Of a stretch of 64,000 nucleotides of DNA, positions 28,216 through 36,992 are shown piece by piece. Source of the DNA: Actinomycetota bacterium. GTDB taxonomy: Bacteria > Actinomycetota > Acidimicrobiia > IMCC26256 > JACPCJ01. The DNA lies in NCBI GenBank assembly GCA_016179865.1, contig JACPCJ010000099.1:1-64000 (forward strand), given 5' to 3'. The position numbers and the translations under genes are program-made. The stretch's first letter is position 1. Every line of letters starts with the position of its first letter. The notes beneath the pieces are model-generated. The model was given only the letters and a program-made list of their open reading frames with translations, was not told the DNA's origin and did not search any database.

Positions 28216-29119
28216 CGTGACACCTGTCCTTGGTCAGTCGGCCGACCGGGTCGGCGGGTTCGGTGGGCCGGGGACGGAGGGCCGCCATCACGAAGAAGGC
28301 GACCACGGTGAGCAGGGCGAGGCCGAGCACCGGCTCGGGCACCGGATCGAGCACCCGGTTGATCGACGCCGTCGTGCGGGCCAGCCAGCGGCCGATGGCG
28401 AGTTGGGCCTGCGGCGCGGCGGTGGTCTCACCCGTGACCCCGAGCACGAGCACGACCACACCCATCGCCGCAAATACCGCCGCCACGGCGACGTTCATCA
28501 CGGTGGTCCGGAGGCGCCAGGACCCGAGGTGCAGCCGAACCGGGCGATCGCCGAGCCGGGTCCGCTCCGACGGGCCGAACCGGTCCCGCGCCCACGCCAT
28601 GAGGAAGAGGGGGAACGCCATTCCGAAGACGTAGGCGAGGCCGAGGCCGACGGCGCCGACGGTGTTCGAGGACAGGGCCGACAGCGTCATGATTCCCGCC
28701 AACACCGGCGCGCAACACGACGACGCCACTCCCGCAAACACGCCGAGGGCGAACATGCCGCTGCCGTCGGCGGCCTCCAGGCCCGGAGCGCGCACGAACT
28801 TCGGGAGGTGCCACGAGCGGCCCACGAGCGAGAGCCACGCCAACGTCAGGAGCAGCATCCCGCCGACCACGTAAAGGGCCCGGTGGTAGCGGGTGAGCCA
28901 CGAGGCGATGAGGCCGATCCCGAGGGTGACGGGGACGAGCACGAGGGCCAGGCCGGCGGCGAAGAGGAAGGTCAACGGGAGAAGGCGCCAACGGCGGTTC
29001 TTCACCGCCGCCGCCAGATATGAGGGCAGCAGGAAGACGATGCAGCACGGGCTGAAGAGGGCCACGGCCCCGGCGAAGAAGGCGGCGATGACCGACCCAC
29101 CGGTGAGGATCTGGGTCAC
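28190..29119 (-). CDS. CcdA/DsbD-like thiol-disulfide transporter
   Basis: AVALFSPCCIVFLLPSYLAAA, GVASSCCAPVLAGIMTL. Confidence 0.8.
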   Translation of the reverse strand: MTQILTGGSVIAAFFAGAVALFSPCCIVFLLPSYLAAAVKNRRWRLLPLTFLFAAGLALVLVPVTLGIGLIASWLTRYHRALYVVGGMLLLTLAWLSLVGRSWHLPKFVRAPGLEAADGSGMFALGVFAGVASSCCAPVLAGIMTLSALSSNTVGAVGLGLAYVFGMAFPLFLMAWARDRFGPSERTRLGDRPVRLHLGSWRLRTTVMNVAVAAVFAAMGVVVLVLGVTGETTAAPQAQLAIGRWLARTTASINRVLDPVPEPVLGLALLTVVAFFVMAALRPRPTEPADPVGRLTKDRCHDDPTSDQV

Positions 29120-29394
29120 GTCGTGCCAGCCTCGGGTTGGGCCGACGCCAGCGCTCGACGCAGCTTCTTGCGCGGGAGCCGGCCCCAACTGAACACGGCG
29201 CCGTCAAGGAGCACGACCGGCAGCATCGGAGGCCGGTGGTCACGCATGACCGCCGCGCCTTCCGGCGAATCGGCCGCCACCTCCCGGACCGCCAAGGGGA
29301 AGTCGCCCGCCAGCTCAGCCAGAGCTTCGAGGGCGTCGTCGCAGAGGTGGCACCCGCCGGCTCGCACGACGAGAACCTCGACGTTCGGGGTTAC
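29116..29394 (-). CDS. Glutaredoxin-like protein
   Basis: VEVLVVRAGGCHLCDDALEAL, PPMLPVVLLDGAVFSWGRL. Confidence 0.75.
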   Translation of the reverse strand, partial: VTPNVEVLVVRAGGCHLCDDALEALAELAGDFPLAVREVAADSPEGAAVMRDHRPPMLPVVLLDGAVFSWGRLPRKKLRRALASAQPEAGTT

Positions 29395-29846
29395 CCGGCC
29401 GGGATCGTCCACGTCGCCTCGGCCGGCTCCGGGGTCCCGGTCACGCGCAGCGTCACCCTCCCCTGCGCCGGGCCCGTGGCGGAGAAGCGCACGGTGCCGG
29501 AGCGGTGATGGCCGCTCGGGCCGTCGCCATCCCAGGCGAGCGGGTCCCACGCCTTGCCGTCGACGGTCAACTCGGTGCTGGCCACGACGTCGAAGTCGAG
29601 CTCGACGGAGTGGGTGTCGAAGGTCAACTCGACCTCGGCCCCGGCGCCATCGATGCCTGTCAACTCGGCGATCACGGTGACCTCGCCCGCCTGGACCTCG
29701 CGCGACGGAAAGCTCGCCCCCGATCGTGGGCGCTCGGACGGGCCGCGAGCCGTCCCCACCGTCGGGTCGTCCCCGCCCGAGACGACCAGGGCCACGGCGA
29801 CTGCGAGGGCAGCGATGGCGAGCGCGATGATCAGACGACCGCGCAT
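29391..29846 (-). CDS. Membrane-anchored protein, unknown function
   Basis: N-terminal TM then beta-rich region; overlapping gene chain. Confidence 0.5.
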   Translation of the reverse strand: MRGRLIIALAIAALAVAVALVVSGGDDPTVGTARGPSERPRSGASFPSREVQAGEVTVIAELTGIDGAGAEVELTFDTHSVELDFDVVASTELTVDGKAWDPLAWDGDGPSGHHRSGTVRFSATGPAQGRVTLRVTGTPEPAEATWTIPAG

Positions 29847-30289
29847 TCGCGGGCCTCCGAGGGTTGGTGCAGTCCGGCGAGCCGCCTGGCGGCCACCGTC
29901 ACCCCGACCGCGTTGACGCCGATCCCGAGGAGCATGAACGGAACCCGGTAGTCGAGGAGAAGGGCGGCGACTCCAGTCGCCCCCACGAACGGGACCAGGT
30001 CGGCGATGTGGTGGGCGCAGCAGGCGACCATCCCGACCGTCGACGAGCCACTGCCCGCGCCGCCCGCCACCGCGGCCCGGCCGTGGAGGGCGCGGCGCCG
30101 GCGAAGCTCGGCGAGCAGGGCGACCTGGAGCCCGAAGCCGCCGATGATGGGGGCCAGGTAGTACCAGTCTCGGCGCGCCTGATCGACCAGGTGGCCGAGC
30201 GAGCCGGAGAAGCCGCCGACGACGGCGACATAGAAGACGACGAGCCCTGCTGCGGCCGTTCCCCCGACGCGCACGCTCCGCCGGTTCAC
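29831..30289 (-). CDS. Four-TM membrane protein with CCAHH motif
   Basis: GMVACCAHHIADLVPFVGATGVAALLLDYRVPFMLLG. Confidence 0.55.
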   Translation of the reverse strand: MNRRSVRVGGTAAAGLVVFYVAVVGGFSGSLGHLVDQARRDWYYLAPIIGGFGLQVALLAELRRRRALHGRAAVAGGAGSGSSTVGMVACCAHHIADLVPFVGATGVAALLLDYRVPFMLLGIGVNAVGVTVAARRLAGLHQPSEARECAVV

Positions 30290-30531
30290 GGCCGACCTTC
30301 GGTGGCATCAGGCCCTGCGATCTCCTCCCGGTGGCCGGCGTGACCGCCGCAGTCGTGACCACCGCCGTGACCGCCGTGACCGCCGTGACCCATGAGCATC
30401 ATGAACATCATCAACATGCAGCCGCTCATGGCGGCGATAACCAGGGCCGAGCCGAACGGCACACCGATCGCAACCAAGGCAAGTCCGATGACGACCGGTG
30501 CGAGCACGTGCATGGCGACACCCTTCGGCAT
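30286..30531 (-). CDS. Small membrane protein with His-rich tail
   Basis: MLMMFMMLMGHGGHGGHGGGHDCGGHAGH. Confidence 0.65.
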   Translation of the reverse strand: MPKGVAMHVLAPVVIGLALVAIGVPFGSALVIAAMSGCMLMMFMMLMGHGGHGGHGGGHDCGGHAGHREEIAGPDATEGRP

Positions 30532-30638
30532 GAGCACTCCCTTCCACGGCCGCCACCCGAGCATCGGACGGGAGGAACCGGGCGCCTAGTGCCACAAGGA
30601 ACGGGGGGCGCGGACCTAGGTCCCGAAGTGGGATCAGG

Positions 30639-30653
30639 TACCCCACCGGGGTA
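30639..30653. promoter_or_regulatory. Candidate CsoR-type box 2, perfect palindrome in a divergent promoter
   Basis: TACCCC-ACC-GGGGTA. Confidence 0.7.
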
Positions 30654-30663
30654 TGATGACGTC

Positions 30664-31035
30664 ATGCGCGTCCTGAGGAGCTGCCGGGGACGGCTGACGC
30701 TGACCTGGCTGGCGCTCTTCATCGCCGGGGGTGTGGTGCTCGCCCACGGCGTCGATCCCCACGCCGAGGCCGACGACCACCTGCTTGTGAACCCGGCCGC
30801 CCTCGCGGCCGCCCGCCCCTCCGCCCCAGGCGACGGCCCCGGCATCGCCCCGAGCCTCACGATGGGGTTGGGCGTCGCCCTGCTCGGCTCGATCCTCGCC
30901 TCCCTGTCAACCCGCGCCGTCGCACCGCGTGCGACCGGCCCCAGGCCCGTCGGACTGGCTCGAGGGCGAGCCGGCCCCAAGGGCAGCTCATCCGCTCCTG
31001 GTGACACCCTCCGACTCTGCGTTCAGCGCTGCTGA
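30664..31035 (+). CDS. Small exported/membrane protein, unknown
   Basis: N-terminal signal-like segment; directly behind box 2. Confidence 0.5.
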   Translation: MRVLRSCRGRLTLTWLALFIAGGVVLAHGVDPHAEADDHLLVNPAALAAARPSAPGDGPGIAPSLTMGLGVALLGSILASLSTRAVAPRATGPRPVGLARGRAGPKGSSSAPGDTLRLCVQRC

Positions 31036-31077
31036 CCGGCGACCGCGCCCGTCAGTTCTGTCCGCGTTCGCAGCCAG

Positions 31078-31551
31078 ATGGAGGACTTTGTGTTCAAACG
31101 CTTGCCCATCCTGATCGCCACCGTGACCGCCCTCGGCCTGCTCGTCGGCCTGCTCGCTGCCTGCGGGAACGACGGCTCCGATCGGGAGGGGTCGAACATG
31201 ATGAGCGACATGTCGATGGGCCACGACATGGACATGTCGGGCCGCGACAACTCGCCGTCCACCCGGCCCCCGGCCGAGGGTGCACGCGAGATCCAGGTGG
31301 TCGCCCGCTCATTCGCCTTCGAGCCGTCCGAGATCGAGGCCAAGGTCGGTGAAGAGCTGGCGGTGAGCCTGACCTCCGCCGACATCACCCACGACTTCGT
31401 GATCGACGAGCTCGGCGTCCATGTCCAGGCCGACAAAGACGCCGGCGAGACGGGCGGTGTTCGCGCCGACACGGCGGGGTCGTACACGTACTACTGCTCG
31501 GTTCCTGGGCACAGAACGGCGGGGATGGAGGGAACCCTGACCGTGGCCTGA
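31078..31551 (+). CDS. Cupredoxin lipoprotein with Met/His-rich N-terminus
   Basis: GLLAACGNDG lipobox; MMSDMSMGHDMDMSG; SYTYYCSVPGHRTAGMEGTLTV copper site. Confidence 0.85.
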   Translation: MEDFVFKRLPILIATVTALGLLVGLLAACGNDGSDREGSNMMSDMSMGHDMDMSGRDNSPSTRPPAEGAREIQVVARSFAFEPSEIEAKVGEELAVSLTSADITHDFVIDELGVHVQADKDAGETGGVRADTAGSYTYYCSVPGHRTAGMEGTLTVA

Positions 31552-31574
31552 TCAGGTGGGTGTGTCAAAGGTCT

Positions 31575-31593
31575 CTACCCCCACCCCCTATAT
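31575..31593. promoter_or_regulatory. Candidate CsoR-type box 3
   Basis: CTACCCCCACCCCCTATAT upstream of 31611. Confidence 0.5.
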
Positions 31594-31610
31594 GGCGACA
31601 GAGTTGAAGT

Positions 31611-32711
31611 ATGAACCGCGTTCCTTGGGCGCGCCGGAACCTGCTGGCCGAGCCCCGCCGCCTGGTCGCCGGGGTGGCGGGGGTCGGGCTGGCCCTCATG
31701 CTGATTCTCCTGATCGACGGGCTGTGGGCCGGCATGCGCGCTCGCGTCACGGTCTACGAAGACAGCGCCGGGGCCGACCTGTTCGTCGCCCAGCCCGGAA
31801 CCCGGAACTTCCTCGGGGCCGTGAGCGTGGTGCCGATCGAGAGCGTCAACACCGTCGCCGCGGATCCCGACGTGAAGTGGGCGGCGCCGGTTCGGGGGCT
31901 GTTCTCGATCCTCGACCTTCACGGCCGGAAGGTCCCCGCCTATCTCATCGGGTCGGAGCCCGGAAGGGAGGGGGGGCCCTGGGATCTGGCGTCTGGTCGT
32001 CTCCCCCGCTCGAACGAGGAGGCGGTGGTCGGCGCCGTGCTGGCCCGCCGTCATCACCTGGCAGTCGGCGATCCCGTCACCATCCTGGGCCGTGAGTTCC
32101 GGATCGTCGGCACCGCCGGGGGTGCCGACACCTACATGACGTCGTTCGTGTTCGTGACCCACGCCGCCACGGACCAGCTCCTCCGGGCACCCGGCACGAC
32201 GAGCTACGTGATTACGCGGACGGACCGTCCCGACGCGGTACGAGCCCGGCTCGCCGCCCAGGGTTTCGCCGTCCTCGACATCGACGAGCTGCGGGAGAAC
32301 GATCTGGCCCTCTCCACCCGGGCGTTCGAGGCCCCGATCCGGATCATCCTCGCCGTGGCCTTCCTCGCCGGCAGCACCGTGATCGGCCTCACCACGTACA
32401 CCTCGATCGCGGAGCGGCGCCGCGAGTACGGCATCGTCAAGGCAATGGGGGCGGGCTGGCGCCGGCTCACCTTCGTGGCGCTGGGTCAGACGATGATGCT
32501 GGCCCTCGGTGGTGTCGTCGCCGGTGCGGCGTTCTTCGTGGCGGGGCGCGCGCTCATCGCCTGGACCCGTCCGCAGTTCGCCGTGGTGCTCACGCCTACG
32601 ACGGCGCTCCGGGCGGTTGGGGCCGCGCTCCTCATGGGGATCGTCGCCGCGACCGTGCCCGCTCGGCGCCTGGCCCGTCTCGACCCCGCCACGGCGTACC
32701 GGGGCGGATGA
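31611..32711 (+). CDS. MacB/FtsX-like ABC transporter permease (1)
   Basis: ARRNLLAEPRRLVAGVAGVGLALMLILLIDGLWAGM; C-terminal ARRLARLDPATAYRGG. Confidence 0.88.
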   Translation: MNRVPWARRNLLAEPRRLVAGVAGVGLALMLILLIDGLWAGMRARVTVYEDSAGADLFVAQPGTRNFLGAVSVVPIESVNTVAADPDVKWAAPVRGLFSILDLHGRKVPAYLIGSEPGREGGPWDLASGRLPRSNEEAVVGAVLARRHHLAVGDPVTILGREFRIVGTAGGADTYMTSFVFVTHAATDQLLRAPGTTSYVITRTDRPDAVRARLAAQGFAVLDIDELRENDLALSTRAFEAPIRIILAVAFLAGSTVIGLTTYTSIAERRREYGIVKAMGAGWRRLTFVALGQTMMLALGGVVAGAAFFVAGRALIAWTRPQFAVVLTPTTALRAVGAALLMGIVAATVPARRLARLDPATAYRGG

Positions 32712-33826
32712 TGGTCGGTCGCGTGCCCCTCGCCCGCCGCAACCTGTTCCAGGACCGTCGCCGCGTGGGCCTCACGGTGCTCGGGATCGCTGTGTCGGCG
32801 TTGCTCGTCCTCGTGCTGGACGGGATCTTCGCCGGATCGATGCGCCAGGTGACGTCGTACATCCGGTCGTCTCCGGCCGACGTGTGGGTTTCGCAGCGCA
32901 GCGTCCGAACCCTGCACATGTCCAACTCGGCCCTGCCGCCCGAAACCCTGGACGCCGTCCGAGGCGTCCAGGGCGTGGCGTGGGCCGAGCCGCTCTACTA
33001 CACGACCAACGTGGTCGAAGCCTCCGACGGGACTCGTCGCCTCACCTACGTGTTCGGCTACGAACCCGAGCCCGGACGGGTCGGGCCCGTCGAGATCACT
33101 CGCGGTCGAGGGCCGCGGTCCGGTGAGGTCGTGATCGACGACGTCACCGCCGACGAGTTGGCGCTTGGCGTCGGGGATCGCGTCTCGGTCATGGGCCGGA
33201 ACCTCCGCATCAGCGGGGTGTCGGCGAGGAACACGAACATCATCAACACCATCGTGTTCATTCCCGCCCGGGACTTCCGCGCCGCCCACGGGGAAGCCGT
33301 CAGCTACGTGCTGGCGGGGTCGGAGGAGGGGGCGGCGGCGGACCAGCTCGCGAAGCGAATCGCCGCCGCCGTCCCGGACACCACGGTGCAGACGCGGAGC
33401 GAGTTCACCAGCCAGGAGCGCCGCATCGTGCGAGACATGTCCACAGACATCATCCGGATCATGACCGTCGTGGCACTGCTGATCGGTCTGGCGGTCGTGG
33501 GGCTCTCGCTCCTGGCGCTGACGCTCGCCAAGCAGCGTGAGTACGGCGTCGTTCGGGCGCTCGGCGCCGGGCCCGGGCGCCTCGCAGCCGGCGTCATAGC
33601 CCAGGCCGGGTGGTCGGTGGTCGTTGGCTTCGCCCTGGCCGTGGTCCTGGCGCTGGCCGTGGGTCAAGGGCTCGCCCGCTTCACCCCCAACGTCCGCGTC
33701 GCGTACGAGCTCCCGGCCATCGCGCGCACCTTTGTGCGCCTGCTCCTCATCGGGATGACAGGCGCGCTCGTGCCGCTGCGACGGGTCCTTCGCATCGATC
33801 CCGCTTCGGCGTTCCGAGGGAGTTGA
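32708..33826 (+). CDS. MacB/FtsX-like ABC transporter permease (2)
   Basis: LARRNLFQDRRRVGLTVLGIAVSALLVLVLDGIFAGSM; overlaps permease 1. Confidence 0.88.
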   Translation: MMVGRVPLARRNLFQDRRRVGLTVLGIAVSALLVLVLDGIFAGSMRQVTSYIRSSPADVWVSQRSVRTLHMSNSALPPETLDAVRGVQGVAWAEPLYYTTNVVEASDGTRRLTYVFGYEPEPGRVGPVEITRGRGPRSGEVVIDDVTADELALGVGDRVSVMGRNLRISGVSARNTNIINTIVFIPARDFRAAHGEAVSYVLAGSEEGAAADQLAKRIAAAVPDTTVQTRSEFTSQERRIVRDMSTDIIRIMTVVALLIGLAVVGLSLLALTLAKQREYGVVRALGAGPGRLAAGVIAQAGWSVVVGFALAVVLALAVGQGLARFTPNVRVAYELPAIARTFVRLLLIGMTGALVPLRRVLRIDPASAFRGS

Positions 33827-33827
33827 C

Positions 33828-34676
33828 ATGCAGGAATCCGCTGCGCCCGCCGTCCGAGTCCGAGCCCTGACCAAGACCTTCGGGGAAGGGGAACTTGCCG
33901 TCCATGCGGTGCGGGGCGTCGACCTCGACGTGGCCCCGGGCGAGGTCGTCCTCGTCATGGGCCCCTCGGGAAGCGGCAAGACGACGCTGCTCCTCATGCT
34001 GGGGGCGATGCTGCGACCCACGTCGGGGTCGATCGAGGTCGCCGGCATCGATCTGGCCACCGCTCCCGAGCGCAGCCTTCCTCGACTGCGAGCGCGGCAC
34101 TTCGGCTTCATCTTTCAGGACTTCAATCTGTTGACCGCGCTCTCCGCGCTCGAGAACGTCGAGCTGGCCTGCAACCTCGCCGGGGCAACGGGGCGGGACG
34201 CCAGGCAGCGCGCGCAGGGGCTGCTCGAGCGGGTCAACCTTGGACACCGCCTCCGCCACCATCCCGACGAGCTGTCGGGCGGCGAGAAGCAGCGCGTCGC
34301 CGTCGCACGCGCCCTCGTCAACGATCCCGCCCTGCTCCTGGCCGACGAGCCGACGGCAAACCTCGACTCGAGTCACGGCCAGGAAGTGGCGCGGCTGATC
34401 CGGCGCCTGGCGGTCGAGGACGGGCGCAGCGTGGTGATCGTGAGTCATGACGAACGCCTGCGCGAGGTGGCCGACCGGACCTTCTGGCTCGAGGACGGCC
34501 GCTTCGTCCAGCTGTCGGCGTTGTCCACCGACCCCGTGTGCGGGATGGAGGTCCGTGAGGACGCCCGCTGGCACTGGCGGGCGGACGGCCACGTCTGGCG
34601 CTTCTGCTCCCCCGAGTGCCGCGACGAATTCGCGACGAGCCCGGGGAGGTTTGCCAGTCGATCACTCCACGATTAG
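33828..34676 (+). CDS. MacB/LolD-like ABC ATPase with C-terminal YHS/TRASH-like motif
   Basis: [28 protein letters not shown]-terminal TDPVCGMEV...WRFCSPECRDEFATSPGRF. Confidence 0.9.
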   Translation: MQESAAPAVRVRALTKTFGEGELAVHAVRGVDLDVAPGEVVLVMGPSGSGKTTLLLMLGAMLRPTSGSIEVAGIDLATAPERSLPRLRARHFGFIFQDFNLLTALSALENVELACNLAGATGRDARQRAQGLLERVNLGHRLRHHPDELSGGEKQRVAVARALVNDPALLLADEPTANLDSSHGQEVARLIRRLAVEDGRSVVIVSHDERLREVADRTFWLEDGRFVQLSALSTDPVCGMEVREDARWHWRADGHVWRFCSPECRDEFATSPGRFASRSLHD

Positions 34677-34697
34677 GATACCCCTATACCCTATATG
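34677..34697. promoter_or_regulatory. Candidate CsoR-type box 4 (upstream of csoR-like gene)
   Basis: GGATACCCCTATACCCTATAT. Confidence 0.6.
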
Positions 34698-34714
34698 GAA
34701 GACTAGGAGGGGGA

Positions 34715-34996
34715 ATGCCCGGGTACACGATGAACAAGCAGGACTTCCACAACCGGCTCCGCAGAATCGAGGGCCAGGTTCGCGGCCTCCAGCGGATGAT
34801 CGAGGAGGACCAGTACTGCATCGACGTGCTCACGCAGGTGGCGTCGGTCACCCGGGCGCTGCAAGGGGTGGCGATGGGCCTGCTGGACGAGCACGTCCGG
34901 CACTGCGTGGCCGACGCCGTCAAGCAAGGGAAACGTGAGGGGGACGTCAAAATCACCGAGGCCATCAAGGCCGTGGAAAGGCTGGTGAAGACATGA
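34715..34996 (+). CDS. csoR: CsoR-family copper-sensing repressor
   Basis: RLRRIEGQVRGLQRMIEEDQYCIDVLTQ...LLDEHVRHCVADA (Cys-His-Cys copper triad). Confidence 0.92.
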   Translation: MPGYTMNKQDFHNRLRRIEGQVRGLQRMIEEDQYCIDVLTQVASVTRALQGVAMGLLDEHVRHCVADAVKQGKREGDVKITEAIKAVERLVKT

Positions 34997-35202
34997 GCGA
35001 ACCCAGGAAATACTCCGTCCCCGAGATCTCCTGCGGCCACTGCAAGTCGTCCATCGAGGGCGAGGTCGGCAAGGTGGCCGGCGTCACCCGGGTGGAGGTC
35101 GACATCGACGCCAAGACGGTCGAGGTCGAGGGTGAGGCCAGCGAGGCCGACGTCTTTGCCGCCATCGACGAGGCCGGCTACGAGGTCGCGGGGGCCGTGT
35201 GA
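34993..35202 (+). CDS. copZ: CopZ-like HMA metallochaperone
   Basis: YSVPEISCGHCKSSIEGEVGKVAGVTRVEVDIDAKTVEVEG. Confidence 0.9.
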   Translation: MSEPRKYSVPEISCGHCKSSIEGEVGKVAGVTRVEVDIDAKTVEVEGEASEADVFAAIDEAGYEVAGAV

Positions 35203-35852
35203 CCGAGGCGTCGACGCGGGAACACACCTTCGCATTCGTCGACCTCGCCGGCTTCACCGCCCTCACCGAGGCGCACGGCGACGAGGACGCCGTCGCCCTG
35301 CTGACCCGGTTCGAAAAGCTCGTCGCCACCTCGTTGGGTGACGACGACATCCTCGTGAAAACGATCGGCGACGCCGTGATGGTCGCGGCGCCGTCTCCAG
35401 ATTCCGGGCTCTCGTTCACGGTGCGGCTGTTCGAAGCCAGTCACGGCGAACCCGACTTTCCGGTGCTTCGCGCCGGCCTCCACCACGGCCCCGCCGTCGA
35501 GCGGAACGGCGACTGGTTCGGAGCCTCCGTCAACCTCGCCGCCCGCGTCGCCGCCCAGGCCCACGCCGGCCAGACGCTGGTGACCGACACGGTCGTCCCG
35601 GCCGCGCACGACGCCGGGATCGAGGTCGTCGACCTCGGCGAGTTCGACCTCCGCAACATCGCCGAACCCGTCCACCTGTGGGAGGTGCTCGCCTCCCCCG
35701 CCCATGACCAGGCCGGCGTCGATCCGGTGTGCCGGATGCGGGTGTGGCGAGAGGAATCGGCGGGCCGGCTCCGCCACCAGAACGCCGACTACTGGTTTTG
35801 CTCCCTCGACTGCGCGGCCCAGTTCGCCGCCGACCCCGCCCGGTTCTCGTAG
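35199..35852 (+). CDS. Class III adenylate/guanylate cyclase with C-terminal YHS-like motif
   Basis: FVDLAGFTALTEAHGDEDAV, VKTIGDAVMVAAP, GASVNLAARVAAQAHAGQTLVTD; VDPVCRMRV...YWFCSLDCAAQFAADPARF. Confidence 0.88.
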   Translation: MTEASTREHTFAFVDLAGFTALTEAHGDEDAVALLTRFEKLVATSLGDDDILVKTIGDAVMVAAPSPDSGLSFTVRLFEASHGEPDFPVLRAGLHHGPAVERNGDWFGASVNLAARVAAQAHAGQTLVTDTVVPAAHDAGIEVVDLGEFDLRNIAEPVHLWEVLASPAHDQAGVDPVCRMRVWREESAGRLRHQNADYWFCSLDCAAQFAADPARFS

Positions 35853-35873
35853 AGGCCACGGAAGGGGACGGGC

Positions 35874-36992
35874 GTGGGCGTCGGAACCAGCATCGCCTGG
35901 CGCAACCTGGCCCGCGAGCGGACGCGGCTCGCCATCTCGGCCGGGGGCGTGGCCCTCGCCGTCATGCTCATCCTCCTCCTGCGGGGGCTCTACGTCGGGA
36001 TCACCGATCAGGCCACCCGGTACATCCACAGCGTCGGCGCCGACCTGTGGGTGGCACAGGACGGGACGCCAGGCGACTTCTTCCACTCGGTGTCGATCAT
36101 CCCCGAGACCGCCGAAGAACAGATCCAGTCCGTCGACGGTGTCGAGGAGGTCGTCCCGCTCCTGAGCCTGCCAGTCGTCTTCCGCCTCGGTTCGCAGGAG
36201 GTCGACTTCCGCCTCATGGGCGTCGACCCGGTGTCGGGCGTGGGAGGGCCGCCGGGAGTCTCGGCGGGGCGACGGACGCCCGGGCCGGGCGAGATCGTGG
36301 TGGACCGGGTCTTCGCCGACAACCACGGCGTGGACCTCGGTGACGTGCTGGACGTGCGCGGGCTCTCGCTGCGGGTGGTGGGGATCGCCCGAGGCGGGAA
36401 CGCAGTGATCTCGCAGTTCGCCTGGGCGAGCCTGCCCGACACGCGCCCGCTCCTCGGCGCCGAGGGAGTAGTCAACTACTTCGTCGTCCAAACCGGCGGG
36501 GGCCCGCCGGAGGAGGTCGGGGACCGGATCACGACCGGCGTCCCCGGGGTCCAGGCCCTCACCGAGGACGAGTTCACGGACAGGAACACCGCCGACCTCC
36601 GGGAGGGGTTCCTTCCCATCCTCTGGGTGCTGGTGGTCATCGCCCTCGCCATCGGTGTCGCCGTGATCGGGCTCACCATCTACACCGCCACGGTCGAGAA
36701 GTCGCGGGAGTACGGGGTGCTGAAGGCCGTGGGCTTCTCCAACCGCACGCTCTACGGCATCGTGTTCCAGCAGTCGCTGACGTCGGGGGCGCTGGGCTTC
36801 CTGCTCGGTACCGTCCTCAGCCTCGTGGTGGCCTCGGGCGTCGAACGGCTCATCCCCTCCTTCGCCACTTCCATCCGAGCCGGCGACGTGGGGCTGGCGG
36901 CCGTCGCCGCCCTCGCCATGGCCCTCGTGTCGTCGTTCGTCCCCGTTCGGCCCGTGGCCCGCGTCGACCCCGCCCAGGTGTTTCGGGCATGA
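35874..36992 (+). CDS. MacB/FtsX-like ABC transporter permease (3)
   Basis: AWRNLARERTRLAISAGGVALAVMLILLLRGLYVGI; C-terminal [15 protein letters not shown]. Confidence 0.88.
   Translation: MGVGTSIAWRNLARERTRLAISAGGVALAVMLILLLRGLYVGITDQATRYIHSVGADLWVAQDGTPGDFFHSVSIIPETAEEQIQSVDGVEEVVPLLSLPVVFRLGSQEVDFRLMGVDPVSGVGGPPGVSAGRRTPGPGEIVVDRVFADNHGVDLGDVLDVRGLSLRVVGIARGGNAVISQFAWASLPDTRPLLGAEGVVNYFVVQTGGGPPEEVGDRITTGVPGVQALTEDEFTDRNTADLREGFLPILWVLVVIALAIGVAVIGLTIYTATVEKSREYGVLKAVGFSNRTLYGIVFQQSLTSGALGFLLGTVLSLVVASGVERLIPSFATSIRAGDVGLAAVAALAMALVSSFVPVRPVARVDPAQVFRA

Noticed and set aside
30331-30393. gtgaccgcc tandem repeat
   Set aside because: Explained by the HGGHGGHGG coding sequence of the His-rich protein.
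32486-34111. 541-aa minus-strand ORF across the ABC genes
   Set aside because: Antisense to three well-supported overlapping genes; low-complexity composition.
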